The position numbers were made by a program, and so were the translations under genes. Positions 7,166-17,310 of a DNA stretch of 64,000 nucleotides are shown here, one piece after another. The number at the start of each line of letters is the position of its first letter. Within the stretch, counting starts at the first letter, position 1. The stretch covers positions 2,138,102-2,202,101 of the forward strand of contig NZ_KQ483358.1 of NCBI RefSeq assembly GCF_001432305.1. Reading direction: 5' to 3'. Source of the DNA: Curvibacter sp. PAE-UM. Lineage in GTDB: Bacteria > Pseudomonadota > Gammaproteobacteria > Burkholderiales > Burkholderiaceae_C. Under the pieces are notes generated by a model. That model searched no databases. It saw only the letters and a program-made list of their open reading frames with translations, and had not been told where the DNA came from.

Positions 7166-9974
7166 TGTTTGCTGCGCCTGGCTCGCGCGCCAGGCAACTG
7201 TCGATGGCGTTGAGGAACTGCTGCACATCGACGGGTTTGGTGAGGTAGTCGAAAAAACCAGCCGACAGACCACGTTCGATATCGCGGGGCATGGCGTTTG
7301 CGGTGATGGCAACAACCGGTATGTCTTTCAGGAACGCACTGGCCTTGAACACCTTCAACACCTGGAAGCCATCCATGCCGGGCATGTTGATGTCCAGCAG
7401 CACCAGTGCCGGCCGGTGAGCCAGGGCCAGTTCAATGCCCAGCTCGGGCGTATGGGCGGTGAGCAGACGGACATGTCGGCGCAGACCGAGCATCTGCGTC
7501 ATCAGTTTGAGATTGGCCGGATTGTCGTCAATGCAGAGGATCAGATGTTCGTGGGCATGGGGATTGGCAAGGTGTGCGCCGTTCGGGCTGGCAGGCGCCG
7601 CAGCGGCGCGATGGCGCTCAGCGGCTTCGGACGGCAACTCGATCCAGAAACTGCTTCCCACCCCGACTTCACTGTCGACACCAACAGTTCCCCCCATCAG
7701 TTCAACCAGCTGACGGGTGATGGTCAGTCCAATGCCGGTGCCCTCCACAGTGCTGTACTCGGCATCCAGGCGGTTAAAGGGCTGGAACAACTCGGCCATC
7801 CGGTCAGCGGGGATGCCCATGCCGGTGTCAGCCACGGCAAGCCGCAAGCGGCCTGCCTCGGCCGGGCGGGCTGTGATGTAGATGCTTCCCGCTCTCCGGT
7901 TGTATTTGACTGCATTCGACAACAAATTCAGCAACACCTGCTTCAGCCGAAAGCGGTCGGCGCGAACGACCATGCCCGCAGAGACCCCCAGCTTGAAAGT
8001 CAACTGTTGAGTCGTCGCCAGGGGCTGGATCATCTGCCAGGCTTCATGCAGCAGATCCAGCAGATCAACCGACTCCAGAGACAGATCGATGCGTCCGGAT
8101 TCGATCTTGGCCAGATCCAGCACCTCGTTGATGAGGTTGAGCAAATGTCGCCCGCCCTTGAGGATTTCGCGCACGTTTTCCTGCTGATCCTCATTCATGG
8201 ACGGGTCGTATTCCAGCATCTGCGCAAAACCCAGAATGGCGTTCATGGGTGTGCGCAACTCATGGCTCATGCTGGACAGGAAGACCGACTTGGCTTGGTT
8301 GGCTTGTTCAGCGGCCTTGTTCGCATCCAGCAGCGCGGCTTGAGAAGCCTTCTGCGTGGAAATGTCGCTGTGAATGCCGATCATGCGTATGGGCTTGCCC
8401 TCTGCGTCACGGGCGACCACGGTGCCTCGGCAAAGTATCCATTTGTACCCGCCATCCTTGCAGTGCAGGCGAAGTTCAACCACATAGAAGGGAAGCTTGC
8501 CTGCCAGGTAATCCTGCAGGTGCTGCTGCACCCGGGCCAGGTCATCCGGGTGGACGCTGGTCACCCAGGCATCGATGGTGGGGGGCAATTCACCCTTTTC
8601 ATAGCCCAGCATCGCTTCGTAGTGCCCGGAGAACGGCATCTCGCCCGTGCGCATGTTCCAGTCCCAGATGCCGTCGCCTGCGCCTTCCACGGCAAAAATA
8701 AAGCGCTCCTCGCTGAGCCGGAGTTTTTCCTGAGCCTCCACGTAGTCGGTAATATCCTGCACCGTGCCTGTCATGCGCAGCACCCGGCCATCGGCATCGA
8801 TCTCGGCGCGGGCCAGTTCCTGTACATGGCGCACCGTGCCATCAGGCTGGATGATGCGATGTACCACGTCATGGACGCCCGTCTGCTCGGCCCGCTTCTC
8901 ACTGTCGCTGACCAGCGCCCGGTCATCCGGATGCACCGCTGCATGGAAGGCGGCGACACTGGGTTTGAAGGTGGCGGGATCATGGCCGAAGATGCGGTAG
9001 ATTTCCTCCGACCAGAAGAGTTCGCCACTCAGTACATCGGCCTGCCAATGACCCAGACGGGCCAGGGACTGTGCCTCGTGCCGACGCTTTTCACTTTCGG
9101 CGAGCGCTGTTTCGATCTGCTTGCGCTGGTGGATATCCTGCACCACGCCGAGCATGTGCTGGGGCCTACCGGACGCATCGCGTTGCACGTCACCGCGTTC
9201 CAGCAGCCAGCGTACGGTCCCGTCCGGCCACAGCACCCGGTGTTCAATCTCGTAAGGTCCCTGACCCTGCACGCAGGCGTTGACGGCGTCAAGTACGGCC
9301 TGTCGATCCTCCGGGTGAATGGCGTTGACGAAATTTTCGTAGGAGGTCTCCAGCGCGCCTGACGCATGACCGAACAGGGGGGCGATCCGATCCGACCAGT
9401 ACAAGGCCCCGGTCTCGATGTTCCAGTCCCAGGTGCCGATGTTCGCGTACGTCTGTCCGCGTCGCAGGCGTTCCTCGCTCGTGCGCAGGGCTTCCTGGCT
9501 CTGCTTCAGGCGGGTGACATCAGTGCGGATGGAGATGTACTGGTAGGGCAGGCCTGTGGCGTCCACAAAGGGAATGATGCTCGACAGCACCCAGTAACGC
9601 TGACCGTCCTTGCGCCGGTTGCAGATCTCCCCGTTCCAGATCCGGCCCTGACTGATGGTGTGCCACATCTCGGCGTAGAGCTCGGGCGCATGGTCGCCGG
9701 ATTTGATGATGCGGTGGTTGTTCCCCAGCAATTCGGCCGAGGTGTAGCCGCTGATGTCGCAGAACTTGTCATTCACATAGGTGATATGGCCTGCCGCGTC
9801 GGTGATGCTCACGATGGCGTGGGCATTGATCGCCATGAGATGCTGGTCGCGTTCATAGAACACATCGTGGATGGCCGTCGGCAGATGGATCGGGCAGTCC
9901 GGATGGGTGCGGGCCAGCAGTGCGATCTCGCGTACCAGGGCTTCGGTGGGGTGTTGCGGGGGGGGCGGCGACAT
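7155..9974 (-). CDS. Multi-PAS hybrid histidine kinase
   Basis: About 939 residues. Four PAS/PAC units occupy the first two thirds (NDKFCDISGYTSAELLG is the first; later PACs end in VTRLKQS, IHQRKQ and ITDYVEAQ). A HisKA domain follows with the phospho-acceptor in SHELRTPMNAILGFA, then an HATPase with DTGMGIP and GTGIGL, then a C-terminal receiver with CIDDNPANLK and LLDINMPGMDG. No membrane segment is evident, so it is probably a cytosolic sensor. The ATG at 9974 gives MSPPPPQHP; an in-frame TTG at 9998 is possible, and neither has a clear ribosome site. Its 3' end overlaps the HD-GYP gene. Confidence 0.9.
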   Translation of the reverse strand: MSPPPPQHPTEALVREIALLARTHPDCPIHLPTAIHDVFYERDQHLMAINAHAIVSITDAAGHITYVNDKFCDISGYTSAELLGNNHRIIKSGDHAPELYAEMWHTISQGRIWNGEICNRRKDGQRYWVLSSIIPFVDATGLPYQYISIRTDVTRLKQSQEALRTSEERLRRGQTYANIGTWDWNIETGALYWSDRIAPLFGHASGALETSYENFVNAIHPEDRQAVLDAVNACVQGQGPYEIEHRVLWPDGTVRWLLERGDVQRDASGRPQHMLGVVQDIHQRKQIETALAESEKRRHEAQSLARLGHWQADVLSGELFWSEEIYRIFGHDPATFKPSVAAFHAAVHPDDRALVSDSEKRAEQTGVHDVVHRIIQPDGTVRHVQELARAEIDADGRVLRMTGTVQDITDYVEAQEKLRLSEERFIFAVEGAGDGIWDWNMRTGEMPFSGHYEAMLGYEKGELPPTIDAWVTSVHPDDLARVQQHLQDYLAGKLPFYVVELRLHCKDGGYKWILCRGTVVARDAEGKPIRMIGIHSDISTQKASQAALLDANKAAEQANQAKSVFLSSMSHELRTPMNAILGFAQMLEYDPSMNEDQQENVREILKGGRHLLNLINEVLDLAKIESGRIDLSLESVDLLDLLHEAWQMIQPLATTQQLTFKLGVSAGMVVRADRFRLKQVLLNLLSNAVKYNRRAGSIYITARPAEAGRLRLAVADTGMGIPADRMAELFQPFNRLDAEYSTVEGTGIGLTITRQLVELMGGTVGVDSEVGVGSSFWIELPSEAAERHRAAAAPASPNGAHLANPHAHEHLILCIDDNPANLKLMTQMLGLRRHVRLLTAHTPELGIELALAHRPALVLLDINMPGMDGFQVLKVFKASAFLKDIPVVAITANAMPRDIERGLSAGFFDYLTKPVDVQQFLNAIDSCLAREPGAANNGN

Positions 9975-10025
9975 TTGAAGGCGAAGGGCTGGCAGCAAAA
10001 ACGGGGGCCGAGAAAAAGTATGGTT

Positions 10026-11780
10026 TCAGAAGCTTTCCCACTCATCCTGGCCCTGCGGTTGCGAGCCGGGCCGGGGGGGCGCAGTCGGGGCGGGCGCGCT
10101 CAGGGCGCGTGGCTGGGCGGCGGCGGGCCGTGACACGGCGAGGCCGGGGCGGCGCCCGGCTGCGATGGCCGGGCGCGGTGGTGTTGCGCTCACGGGCCGG
10201 GTTGGCTGCGGCGACGGCGTGGTGCGGCTGCCGGCCTCCTGTGCCAGCTTGAACACGGCCACGGTCTGCACCAGCTCCTGCGCCTGGCCCTTGAGGCTCC
10301 CGGCGGCCGCGGCCATCTCCTCCACCAGCGCGGCGTTCTGCTGCGTGACCTGGTCCATCTGCATCACGGCCTCGCCGATCTGGGCCACGCCCTGGCTCTG
10401 CTCGGTGCTGGCGGCGCTGATCTCGCCCATGATGTCGGTCACGCGACGGATGCTGCTGACGACTTCGGCCATGGTCGTGCCGGCCTCATCCACCAAGGCT
10501 GTGCCCTGTTCCACCCGCTCAACGCTGTTGGTGATGAGGGTCTTGATCTCCTTGGCCGCTTCCGCGCTGCGGCCGGCCAGGTTGCGCACTTCGGCGGCCA
10601 CCACGGCAAAACCGCGGCCCTGTTCACCCGCACGCGCCGCTTCCACCGCCGCGTTCAGCGCCAGGATGTTGGTCTGGAAGGCGATGCCGTCGATCACGCT
10701 GATGATGTCGGCGATCTTCTTCGAGCTGTCGTTGATGCCCTTCATGGTGTCCACCACCTGGGCCACCACTTCGCCGCCCTTGACGGCCACGGTGCTGGCG
10801 CTTTGCGCGAGCTGGTTGGCCTGGCGGGCGTTGTCGGCGTTCTGTTTCACGGTGGAGCCCAGCTCCTCCATCGAGGCGGCGGTTTGCTCCAGTGCGCTGG
10901 CCTGGCTTTCGGTGCGCGCGCTCAGGTCCTGGTTGCCCTGGGCGATCTGGGCGCTGGCGGTGGCCACGGACTCTGAACCGGAGCGCACGGTGCTGACCAC
11001 CTTGACCAGGCTGTCCTGCATGGCCGACAGCGCCCTCAGAAGTTTCGCCACTTCGTCCTGACCCCGCACCTGGAAGCGGTGGCTCAGGTTGCCTTGCGAC
11101 ACAGCGTCGGCCGCAGCAATGGCCTCATCCAGTGCGCGCGAGATGCCGCGCACCAGGGCCATGCCGAACAGCACGGAGAACAGGAGACCGGCCGTGATGG
11201 CGCTGATCGACACGATGCGGATCATCTGGTAGCGCGCATCTGCGGTGGCGTATTCTGCCTGGGCGACGTCGAGCTGCAGTTTTTTCAGGGCCGCGATGCC
11301 GGTCCCGACGGGCCCGTACAGCGGACGGATCTTGTCGGTCACGATCTGCTTGACGCCTTCGACGTCGTTGGCGCGCAGCGCAGCCACGGCCGGCCGCAGG
11401 CCTTCCCGCACGAATCGGCCACGATCATCGGCAAATTGCCTGGCGATTTTTCCCTCTTCGGCTGTCAGGGTCGTTGCCATATAGTCATCCCAGGTCTTGG
11501 TGATGGCTGCAATATTGGCTTCGATCTCGGCCGTGTTGGCCTGGATGGTCTCGGGCGTCGGGGTCACGATCGAAACCGCAATGGCCAGCCGATTGCGCAG
11601 CAGCAATCGCTCGATGTCTGCGACCTGTCCCAAAGGGATGGTGCGATCCTCATACACCGTCTTGAGCCCCGCATTGGATTGGCTGATGCCGAACAGGCCC
11701 AGCAGTCCGATGCCGATCAATATGACCGACATCAGGCCGATGAGTATGGTGAGCCGTGTGGATATCTTGAGCTGGTTCAT
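10026..11780 (-). CDS. Methyl-accepting chemotaxis protein (4HB sensor, CheR-tether tail)
   Basis: A 584-residue class I transducer. TM1 lies near residues 8-30, a four-helix-bundle-type periplasmic sensor covers about 35-185, TM2 about 188-210, then HAMP and the long signalling coil. The hairpin tip reads [19 protein letters not shown] with one change at its start, and the adjacent [16 protein letters not shown] is canonical. The C-terminus is Pro-rich and ends DEWESF, which resembles the NWETF pentapeptide that tethers CheR and CheB. GGAGGAG stands upstream of the ATG. The start overlaps the stop of the GGDEF-EAL gene by 4 bases, a link between chemotaxis and c-di-GMP. Confidence 0.94.
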   Translation of the reverse strand: MNQLKISTRLTILIGLMSVILIGIGLLGLFGISQSNAGLKTVYEDRTIPLGQVADIERLLLRNRLAIAVSIVTPTPETIQANTAEIEANIAAITKTWDDYMATTLTAEEGKIARQFADDRGRFVREGLRPAVAALRANDVEGVKQIVTDKIRPLYGPVGTGIAALKKLQLDVAQAEYATADARYQMIRIVSISAITAGLLFSVLFGMALVRGISRALDEAIAAADAVSQGNLSHRFQVRGQDEVAKLLRALSAMQDSLVKVVSTVRSGSESVATASAQIAQGNQDLSARTESQASALEQTAASMEELGSTVKQNADNARQANQLAQSASTVAVKGGEVVAQVVDTMKGINDSSKKIADIISVIDGIAFQTNILALNAAVEAARAGEQGRGFAVVAAEVRNLAGRSAEAAKEIKTLITNSVERVEQGTALVDEAGTTMAEVVSSIRRVTDIMGEISAASTEQSQGVAQIGEAVMQMDQVTQQNAALVEEMAAAAGSLKGQAQELVQTVAVFKLAQEAGSRTTPSPQPTRPVSATPPRPAIAAGRRPGLAVSRPAAAQPRALSAPAPTAPPRPGSQPQGQDEWESF

Positions 11781-14311
11781 GTCTTCTCCTCCTGGGGTGA
11801 ATCTGTTTTTTGTTGCCTGAACTGCCGGTTCAGCAGCTCATCGAAATCGTTCAGCGGCAGCGGCCGGTGGAACAGAAAGCCCTGGCAGGTGTTGCAGCCA
11901 TAGAGCGCCAGGCGTTCGCGCTGTGCCTCGGTTTCCACGCCTTCGGCGATCACGTCCATCCCGAGGTTGCGTGCCATGCCGATGATGGTCTGCACGATGA
12001 CGTCGTCGTTCGGGTCGTCGGTGATGTCGCGCACGAAGCTCTGGTCGATCTTGATCTTGCTCACGGGCAGGGTCTTGAGGTAGGCCAGCGAGGAGTAGCC
12101 GGTGCCGAAATCGTCCAGCGAGACGGTGCAGCCCAGTTCCACCAGGGCCCTGAGTTGCTCCAGCGCCTGGCGCGGCTGGGTCATGGCCACACTTTCGGTG
12201 ATTTCCAGTTCCAGCCAGCAGGCGTGGGCACCGGTGCGCGCCAGGGCCGTGCGCACCTTGTCGCCGAACTGGCCCTGGTGCAGCTGATGCGCTGAAACGT
12301 TGACGGACAGGCGCAGGGGCGTGCCGGCACGCTGCCAGGCGGCAATCTGTCGGCAGGCGCTCTCCAGCACCCAGTCCGACAGCGGCAGGATCAACCCTGT
12401 CGCCTCGGCCAGGGGGATGAAGCGGTCCGGTCCCACCACGCCCAGCACCGGGTCGTTCCAGCGCAGCAGGGCCTCGGCCCCCTCCAGGCGGCCATCGCGC
12501 AGATCGACCTGGGGCTGGAAATGCAGGTTCAGCAGCTGCTCGCTGATGGCGGTCTTGAGCCGTGCGTGCAGCAGCATGTCTTCGTGGGCGCGGCGGTCCA
12601 TCTCCTGCGAGTAGCAGGCGTAGGCGCCGCGCCCGGCCTGCTTGGCCTGGTACATGGCCATGTCGGCGTAGCGCAGCAGCGTGTCGCTGTCGCGCGCGTC
12701 GTCGGGGTAGTAGGCCAGGCCGATGCTGGCGCCGCTGAAGACCTGCTGGTCCGGCAGCCCGAAGGATTCCTGCAGGCACGACAGGATCTTGAGCGCGACG
12801 CTGACCGCCTCGTCGGCCTGGTTCACGTCGGGCAGCATCACGGCGAATTCATCGCCGCCCATGCGTGCCAGCGTGTCGCTGGCACGCAGCAGGCCCTGGA
12901 TGCGACGGCTGGCCTGCACCAGCAGCGCGTCGCCCGTGGCGTGGCCGAAGGTGTCGTTGATGGTCTTGAAGTGGTCCAGGTCGATGAACAGAACGGCTAC
13001 GCGCTGCCCGCTGCGTTCGGCACGCAGCAGCGCCTGTCTGAGCTGCAGCTGGAACAGCCAGCGGTTGGGCAGGCCGGTCAGCTCGTCGTGCGTGGCCTGG
13101 TGACGCAGCGATTCCTCCAGCTTCTTGCGCTCGCTCAGGTCGCGGATGTAGGCAATCGCGTGCGGGGCGCCGCCGACTTCCCAGTAGCCCAGCGAGATGT
13201 CCACCGGCTGCAGGTCACCGTCCTTGCGGTACAGCTTCAGGTCCATGATGCCCATGGGACGGCTTTGCGGCGCGTGGAAGTAGTCGAGCATGGACTGGGC
13301 GTGCCGCTCGCGCAGGTGCGGAGGCAGGAAGATGGACACGTTCTGCCCCAGCAGCTCCCCAGGCGCGTAGCCGCTGAGCGGCTGCATGGCCGGGTTGGCC
13401 AGCACGATCTGCCCTTGCTGGTCCACCCACATCACGCCATCGGGCGCCGCCCTGAGCGTGGCAGTCTCACGCTGGTAGAGCATCTCCAGGCGCTCCAGCG
13501 GACGGCGCAGGGCCTCGTTGAAGGTGGCGTGGAAGAGGAAGAGGTAGGCCGCCAGCTGGTAGACATGACCCAGCGCGTAGGGGCCGGCGTGTGTGCGGCC
13601 GGCCGAGAAGGTGAAGAACCCCTCGGCCACCACACTCAGGGCCGCGGCGAAGACCAGGGCCATCAGGCATTCGCGGCCCAGCACCTCGCGACGCAACCAG
13701 AACACCGCCAGGCTGCACAGGTGCAAGGCGAACAGGCAGGCTTGCAGGCCCACCAGCACCGTGCTGGCCGTGCCTTGCGGGTCGCGCAAGGTCGGTAGCG
13801 TATCGGCGTTCGCCAATACCAGGTTGGCGCAGGCAAGGACCAGCAACAGCACGACGCCGATGGCCAGCCGCTTGCGCCCTTGCGTGATGTCGGGCACGGA
13901 CGGCAGGGCGGCGTACACCAGCAGCGCCATGGCGGCCAGCAGACGGGCCGCCATGGCGAACCAGAGCGAGGCCTGTGCCGTGGCGGCCGGTGCGCCTTCG
14001 AGCAGATCGGCGTGGCTGCACAGGTGCAGGAATTCCAGCACGCCGACGCCCAGGAAGACCACGCCCAGCCACACCACGGCGCCCTTGCGCGGGGACATGA
14101 TGGAGCGGTAGCCGGTGATGAAGATCAGCAGGGCGATCACCACTGTGATCAGGTCGGCGGCGATCTGCCAGTACGGCAACCAGGGCGGCGCGGCGGGCAG
14201 GCTGGTCTGCGACAGAAGCCACGCCAGCGGGATGGCCAGGCCCATCAGCGCCAGTCCCAGGCTGAACTGGTAGGGGTGGTGGTGCGGCTGCAGGGCGGGC
14301 GGCGTGCTCAT
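11777..14311 (-). CDS. Membrane MASE3-like/PAS/GGDEF/EAL protein
   Basis: An 844-residue cyclic di-GMP enzyme. The first 270 residues hold about seven hydrophobic segments; the string [15 protein letters not shown] looks like a MASE3-type membrane sensor. A PAS domain follows, then GGDEF with an intact [10 protein letters not shown] active site, then EAL with [16 protein letters not shown] and the late EGVET loop. Both catalytic sites look complete, so net activity (synthesis or breakdown) cannot be told from sequence. Its stop overlaps the downstream chemoreceptor start. No good ribosome site is seen before the ATG. Confidence 0.93.
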   Translation of the reverse strand: MSTPPALQPHHHPYQFSLGLALMGLAIPLAWLLSQTSLPAAPPWLPYWQIAADLITVVIALLIFITGYRSIMSPRKGAVVWLGVVFLGVGVLEFLHLCSHADLLEGAPAATAQASLWFAMAARLLAAMALLVYAALPSVPDITQGRKRLAIGVVLLLVLACANLVLANADTLPTLRDPQGTASTVLVGLQACLFALHLCSLAVFWLRREVLGRECLMALVFAAALSVVAEGFFTFSAGRTHAGPYALGHVYQLAAYLFLFHATFNEALRRPLERLEMLYQRETATLRAAPDGVMWVDQQGQIVLANPAMQPLSGYAPGELLGQNVSIFLPPHLRERHAQSMLDYFHAPQSRPMGIMDLKLYRKDGDLQPVDISLGYWEVGGAPHAIAYIRDLSERKKLEESLRHQATHDELTGLPNRWLFQLQLRQALLRAERSGQRVAVLFIDLDHFKTINDTFGHATGDALLVQASRRIQGLLRASDTLARMGGDEFAVMLPDVNQADEAVSVALKILSCLQESFGLPDQQVFSGASIGLAYYPDDARDSDTLLRYADMAMYQAKQAGRGAYACYSQEMDRRAHEDMLLHARLKTAISEQLLNLHFQPQVDLRDGRLEGAEALLRWNDPVLGVVGPDRFIPLAEATGLILPLSDWVLESACRQIAAWQRAGTPLRLSVNVSAHQLHQGQFGDKVRTALARTGAHACWLELEITESVAMTQPRQALEQLRALVELGCTVSLDDFGTGYSSLAYLKTLPVSKIKIDQSFVRDITDDPNDDVIVQTIIGMARNLGMDVIAEGVETEAQRERLALYGCNTCQGFLFHRPLPLNDFDELLNRQFRQQKTDSPQEEKT

Positions 14312-14342
14312 GGGGAGGTGAAGGACGTGCTGCGGGCCGGCA

Positions 14343-14531
14343 TCAGCCGGTGCGGGACTGCCGGATCAGCGCCTCGGCCAGTTGCCGGGCCTGCTCCCGG
14401 CTGGCCTCATCCGTTTCCTCCAGGTGGTCGCGCAGCAGCAAGGAGGCCTTGATCAGTTCGTCGCGGGCTTTCTGCATGGCCGCAATCATTTCGGCCAGCT
14501 TCTGCGGCGGGATGGAGGGCTGGGTGTCCAC
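14343..14531 (-). CDS. Small helical hypothetical protein (62 aa)
   Basis: A short gene between the Aer-like receptor (10 bases upstream) and the GGDEF-EAL gene (31 bases downstream), in the same direction. The product is charged and predicted all-helical (KLAEMIAAMQKARDELIKA), with no signal peptide or membrane segment. Start is a GTG at 14531; ATG codons further in are alternatives. I do not recognise a family. Its tight placement suggests co-transcription with the signalling genes. Confidence 0.6.
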   Translation of the reverse strand: MDTQPSIPPQKLAEMIAAMQKARDELIKASLLLRDHLEETDEASREQARQLAEALIRQSRTG

Positions 14532-14541
14532 GGCGTTCGGC

Positions 14542-16074
14542 TCAGACGGAGAAGACGCGGATGGCGTCCATCAGGCGCTGGGCCTGATCACGCATGCTGC
14601 CGGCCGCGGCACTGCTCTGTTCCACCATGGCGGCGTTCTGCTGTGTCATCTCATCCAGCTGCGACACGGCCTGGCCCACCTGCGAGATGCCGATGGCCTG
14701 CTCCTTCGACGCAGAGGTGATTTCGGCGATCAGGTCGTTGACGCGCCGCACCTGGCCCACCACTTCGTTGATGGTCTGTCCCGCCTGGGCCACCAGATGC
14801 GAGCCGGTATCGACCTTGCTGACCGAATCGGCGATCAGGGCCTTGATCTCCTTGGCCGCGTCGGCACTGCGACCGGCGAGTGAGCGGACTTCTGCCGCCA
14901 CGACGGCAAAACCCCGGCCCTGTTCGCCGGCGCGTGCGGCCTCCACCGCGGCGTTGAGCGCCAGGATGTTGGTCTGGAACGCAATGCCGTCGATGACGCC
15001 GATGATGTCGGCGATGCGCCGGCTGGCATCGGAAATCAGGTCCATGGTGGAGACCACGTTGGCGACGGCCTGACCGCCACGGCTGACAGCCTCGGTGGTG
15101 GCGCCGGCGAGCTGGCTGGCCTGCTGGGCGGTGTCCGAGTTCTGCCGCACGGTGGCGGTCTGCTGCTCCATGGCGGCGGCGGTCTGCTCCAGGCTGGAGG
15201 CCGTCTGCTCGGTGCGGCTGGACAGGTCGTTGTTGGCGGTGGCGATTTCCTGGCTGGCCACATGCAGTCCGGAGACCTGCTCGTTGACGTCCGAGACCAG
15301 CGACTGCAGGTTCAGCCCGGCCTGCGTGATGGCGCGCGCCAGCAGGCCGATGTCGTCACAGCGGTCCAGGCTCGGATCGGTGGCCGCCTCGCCGCTGGCC
15401 ACCTGCTGGGCCGTGCCGCGCACGCGCGCCAGCGGGCGGGTGACCTGCGCTTCGATGAACAGGTCCGCCAGCAGCAGGCCGAGCGCCAGCCCGGCACCCA
15501 GGCCGGCCTGGCCCGCGACCACCAGCAGGGGAACCAGGAGTGCGGCCAGTGCCAGCAGCGGCAGGCGCACGCGCCAGGCCGTGGGCAGAAGCTGCAGGGC
15601 GCTGGTCCAGCGCAGCCAGCCGGTGCGCACCACCAGGCCGCGATGGAAGGCCAGGCCCCCGGCCTTGCCTTCGCGAAAGCGCCGGTACAACTCTTCCGCG
15701 GCCTGTATCTCTTCACGCCCGGGCTTGGTGCGCACCGAGAGGTAGCCCGCCACTTCGCCGTTGCGGCGCATGGGCGCGGCGTTGGCGCGCACCCAGTAGT
15801 GGTCGCCGTTCTTGCGCCGGTTCTTGACCAGGGCGGTCCAGGACTGGCCATCCTTGAGGGTGCGCCACATGTCGGCAAACGCCTCCACCGGCATGTCGGG
15901 GTGGCGAACCAGGTTGTGGGGCTGGCCGATCAGTTCATCGACGCGGAAACCGCTGGTGCGGATGAAGGCCGCATTGGCGTACTGGATGTGGCTGGAGGTG
16001 TCGGTGACCGACAACAGCGTTTCGCTGCCGGGGAATTCGTATTCCCGCTGGGAGATGGGTAGATTGGTACGCAT
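14542..16074 (-). CDS. aer: Aer-like PAS chemoreceptor (energy/aerotaxis)
   Basis: A 510-residue receptor with the Aer N-terminus [18 protein letters not shown] domain (residues 10-120, with [13 protein letters not shown] and [14 protein letters not shown], the stretch that in Aer binds FAD) replaces a periplasmic sensor. Two membrane segments near 165-215 hold a very short outside loop. HAMP and an MCP signalling domain follow, with [13 protein letters not shown] and [16 protein letters not shown]. There is no CheR pentapeptide at the end. ATG 16074 is chosen over an upstream codon because of the family N-terminus and a nearby GAGGG. Aer proteins read redox state through FAD, which fits the globin and ferredoxin genes upstream. 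Confidence 0.93.
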   Translation of the reverse strand: MRTNLPISQREYEFPGSETLLSVTDTSSHIQYANAAFIRTSGFRVDELIGQPHNLVRHPDMPVEAFADMWRTLKDGQSWTALVKNRRKNGDHYWVRANAAPMRRNGEVAGYLSVRTKPGREEIQAAEELYRRFREGKAGGLAFHRGLVVRTGWLRWTSALQLLPTAWRVRLPLLALAALLVPLLVVAGQAGLGAGLALGLLLADLFIEAQVTRPLARVRGTAQQVASGEAATDPSLDRCDDIGLLARAITQAGLNLQSLVSDVNEQVSGLHVASQEIATANNDLSSRTEQTASSLEQTAAAMEQQTATVRQNSDTAQQASQLAGATTEAVSRGGQAVANVVSTMDLISDASRRIADIIGVIDGIAFQTNILALNAAVEAARAGEQGRGFAVVAAEVRSLAGRSADAAKEIKALIADSVSKVDTGSHLVAQAGQTINEVVGQVRRVNDLIAEITSASKEQAIGISQVGQAVSQLDEMTQQNAAMVEQSSAAAGSMRDQAQRLMDAIRVFSV

Positions 16075-16200
16075 GAGGCCCTCTAGCTGGTTCCTGGGAG
16101 TCGAAAACACATCCCGCGCAGGGCGCCGGATGAGGGTTCAACAAGGCAGGGTCAGGGCCTCATGAGTGGACGGCCATTCGCACGGCCAGTCCTGTTTATT

Positions 16201-16230
16201 TTTATAGCACGATACCTTGATCGGTATCAA
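16201..16230 (-). promoter_or_regulatory. Sigma-70-like promoter of the aer-like gene with a palindromic operator in the spacer
   Basis: Read on the minus strand: TTGATA (16230-16225), an 18-base spacer, TATAAA (16206-16201). Expected start of transcription is near 16194, about 120 bases before the aer-like ATG. The perfect dyad GATACC-N6-GGTATC (16211-16228) fills the spacer and part of the -35, the position of a repressor site. The regulator is unknown. Confidence 0.6.
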
Positions 16231-16266
16231 TCAAAAAACAGTGTGAAACACCCGATCCCGGGCTTA

Positions 16267-16366
16267 TTAACCACGAATGATCCCGGCCGCCAGTTCGGCC
16301 AGCATGCGCCGCGGTTCGAAGGCGCCTGGCGTGCGAGATGCTGCTGGATCATGGGGATGCCGTCAG
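16267..16366 (-). pseudogene. Relic of an ANTAR-domain C-terminus overlapping the roadblock gene end
   Basis: In one frame the minus strand reads ADGIPMIQQHLARQ; in the next it reads AFEPRRMLAELAAGIIRG and stops at 16267. The intact ANTAR regulator in this window (22690-23292) ends VGIIMAQQQLPRPQAFE, then RRKLAELAADIIRA. The two pieces align in order once one frameshift and a roughly 7-residue deletion are allowed, and the DNA is also similar. I take it as a decayed paralogue. It lies over the last codons of the roadblock gene 16349-16738, in a different frame. Confidence 0.6.
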
Positions 16367-16738
16367 CCAGCGATTGAGTTGCCGGGCGGTGGTCTGTCCT
16401 GCCAGCCGTACTGCTCCGGCGTGAACGGTCTGCCGGCTGCCGATGAGCAGCAGGTGACCGGTGGCCAGGTGACTGAGGTACCACAGCATGTCGTCGCCAA
16501 AGATCAGCAGTTCTTCCCGACCGATCGCATGCGGGCCGGCCACCAGCGGTTGCAGGTCGTCCTGCAGGTGCACCGACAGGCTGGCGGCGCAGGCCGCGGG
16601 CGTGTCACCCTGGTAGTCACCGACGGCGGCCAGTACCAGGCCGTCGCGGGTGGCGACCACCGCACCGGCCAGCGCCGGGCAGATGGACTCCAGTCGGCCC
16701 AGCACATCCAGGAGGGCGGTTTCGTTGATGGAGTCCAT
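16349..16738 (-). CDS. Roadblock/LC7-like protein A (129 aa)
   Basis: A small alpha/beta protein with the roadblock pattern: N-terminal helix (MDSINETALLDVLGRL), then ALAGAVVATRDGLVLAAVG as the first strand pair, a long middle helix, and strands HLLLIGSRQ near the end. Roadblock proteins such as MglB and CvnB bind Ras-like GTPases as scaffolds or activating proteins. It is the last gene of the roadblock/GTPase cluster, 28 bases after the hypothetical gene. Its final codons overlap the ANTAR relic, so its natural C-terminus may have been altered. Family assignment is by pattern only. Confidence 0.68.
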   Translation of the reverse strand: MDSINETALLDVLGRLESICPALAGAVVATRDGLVLAAVGDYQGDTPAACAASLSVHLQDDLQPLVAGPHAIGREELLIFGDDMLWYLSHLATGHLLLIGSRQTVHAGAVRLAGQTTARQLNRWLTASP

Positions 16739-16766
16739 GAGGGCAGGCGTTTGCGGGCGGGCTGGC

Positions 16767-17309
16767 TCAGGCGTGCAAGGGCAGGCTGACCAGCCGGCGT
16801 ACCAGTCGCAACAGGGCCGGGCTGTCCGCATCGATACGGGTGCGCGAACACAAGTGCAGGACGGTGGCGCCAAGATGCAACGGCGCCACGAGTGCGAACC
16901 CCGCATCGGCACCATCGTGACAGCGCGCTGCCTGGTGCAGGCAGGTGTCTTCGGACAGTCCCTGCTGGGCCAGGCACAGGCCGTCGGTGCCCGCCAGCAT
17001 GAGTTCGGGTGACCCCGGGGCCAGGCTGCGCAGATCTTCGCAGATCAAATCAAATTCATAACGGAAATCGCCCGCGTGGTCGCACGCACGGTCGGTGACC
17101 AGCAGGCTCTGGCGCCGGTTCAGTTCGAACAGGGCACGCGAGAGATCGGGCAGTTCCAGGCCGAATTGATCGGCCAGCCGGGCCGGGATCAGCGCAACGC
17201 TGTGCGGCAGCCGCAGCAGGCCGGAAAAGACCTTCTGTGCCGGCGACGTGGGCGGACGACCCAGCCACTCCAGCAGGCCTTGCGCTTGGACTTCCAGGTA
17301 GCGGCTCAC
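16767..17309 (-). CDS. Unrecognised protein in the roadblock/GTPase cluster (180 aa)
   Basis: Soluble, no signal peptide or membrane segment. Start GTG at 17309 falls one base after the stop of the ferredoxin-globin gene, implying coupled translation. Upstream in-frame codons lie inside that gene and read as unrelated low-complexity sequence. The middle (LPDLSRALFELNRRQSLLVT) and end (LLRLVRRLVSLPL) look helical, and a stretch of beta character lies between them (ELMLAGTDGLCLAQQG, LVAPLHLGATVLHL). The latter could be a diverged roadblock-like fold. I cannot name a family. Confidence 0.65.
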   Translation of the reverse strand: MSRYLEVQAQGLLEWLGRPPTSPAQKVFSGLLRLPHSVALIPARLADQFGLELPDLSRALFELNRRQSLLVTDRACDHAGDFRYEFDLICEDLRSLAPGSPELMLAGTDGLCLAQQGLSEDTCLHQAARCHDGADAGFALVAPLHLGATVLHLCSRTRIDADSPALLRLVRRLVSLPLHA

Positions 17310-17310
17310 A

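Noticed and set aside
7074..9362. A 762-codon plus-strand frame opposite the hybrid kinase
   Set aside because: The kinase in the other strand has complete domains. This frame has none.
16227..16484. A minus-strand 85-codon frame overlapping roadblock protein A
   Set aside because: As a gene it is unsupported. Part of it is explained by the ANTAR relic in shifted frames.
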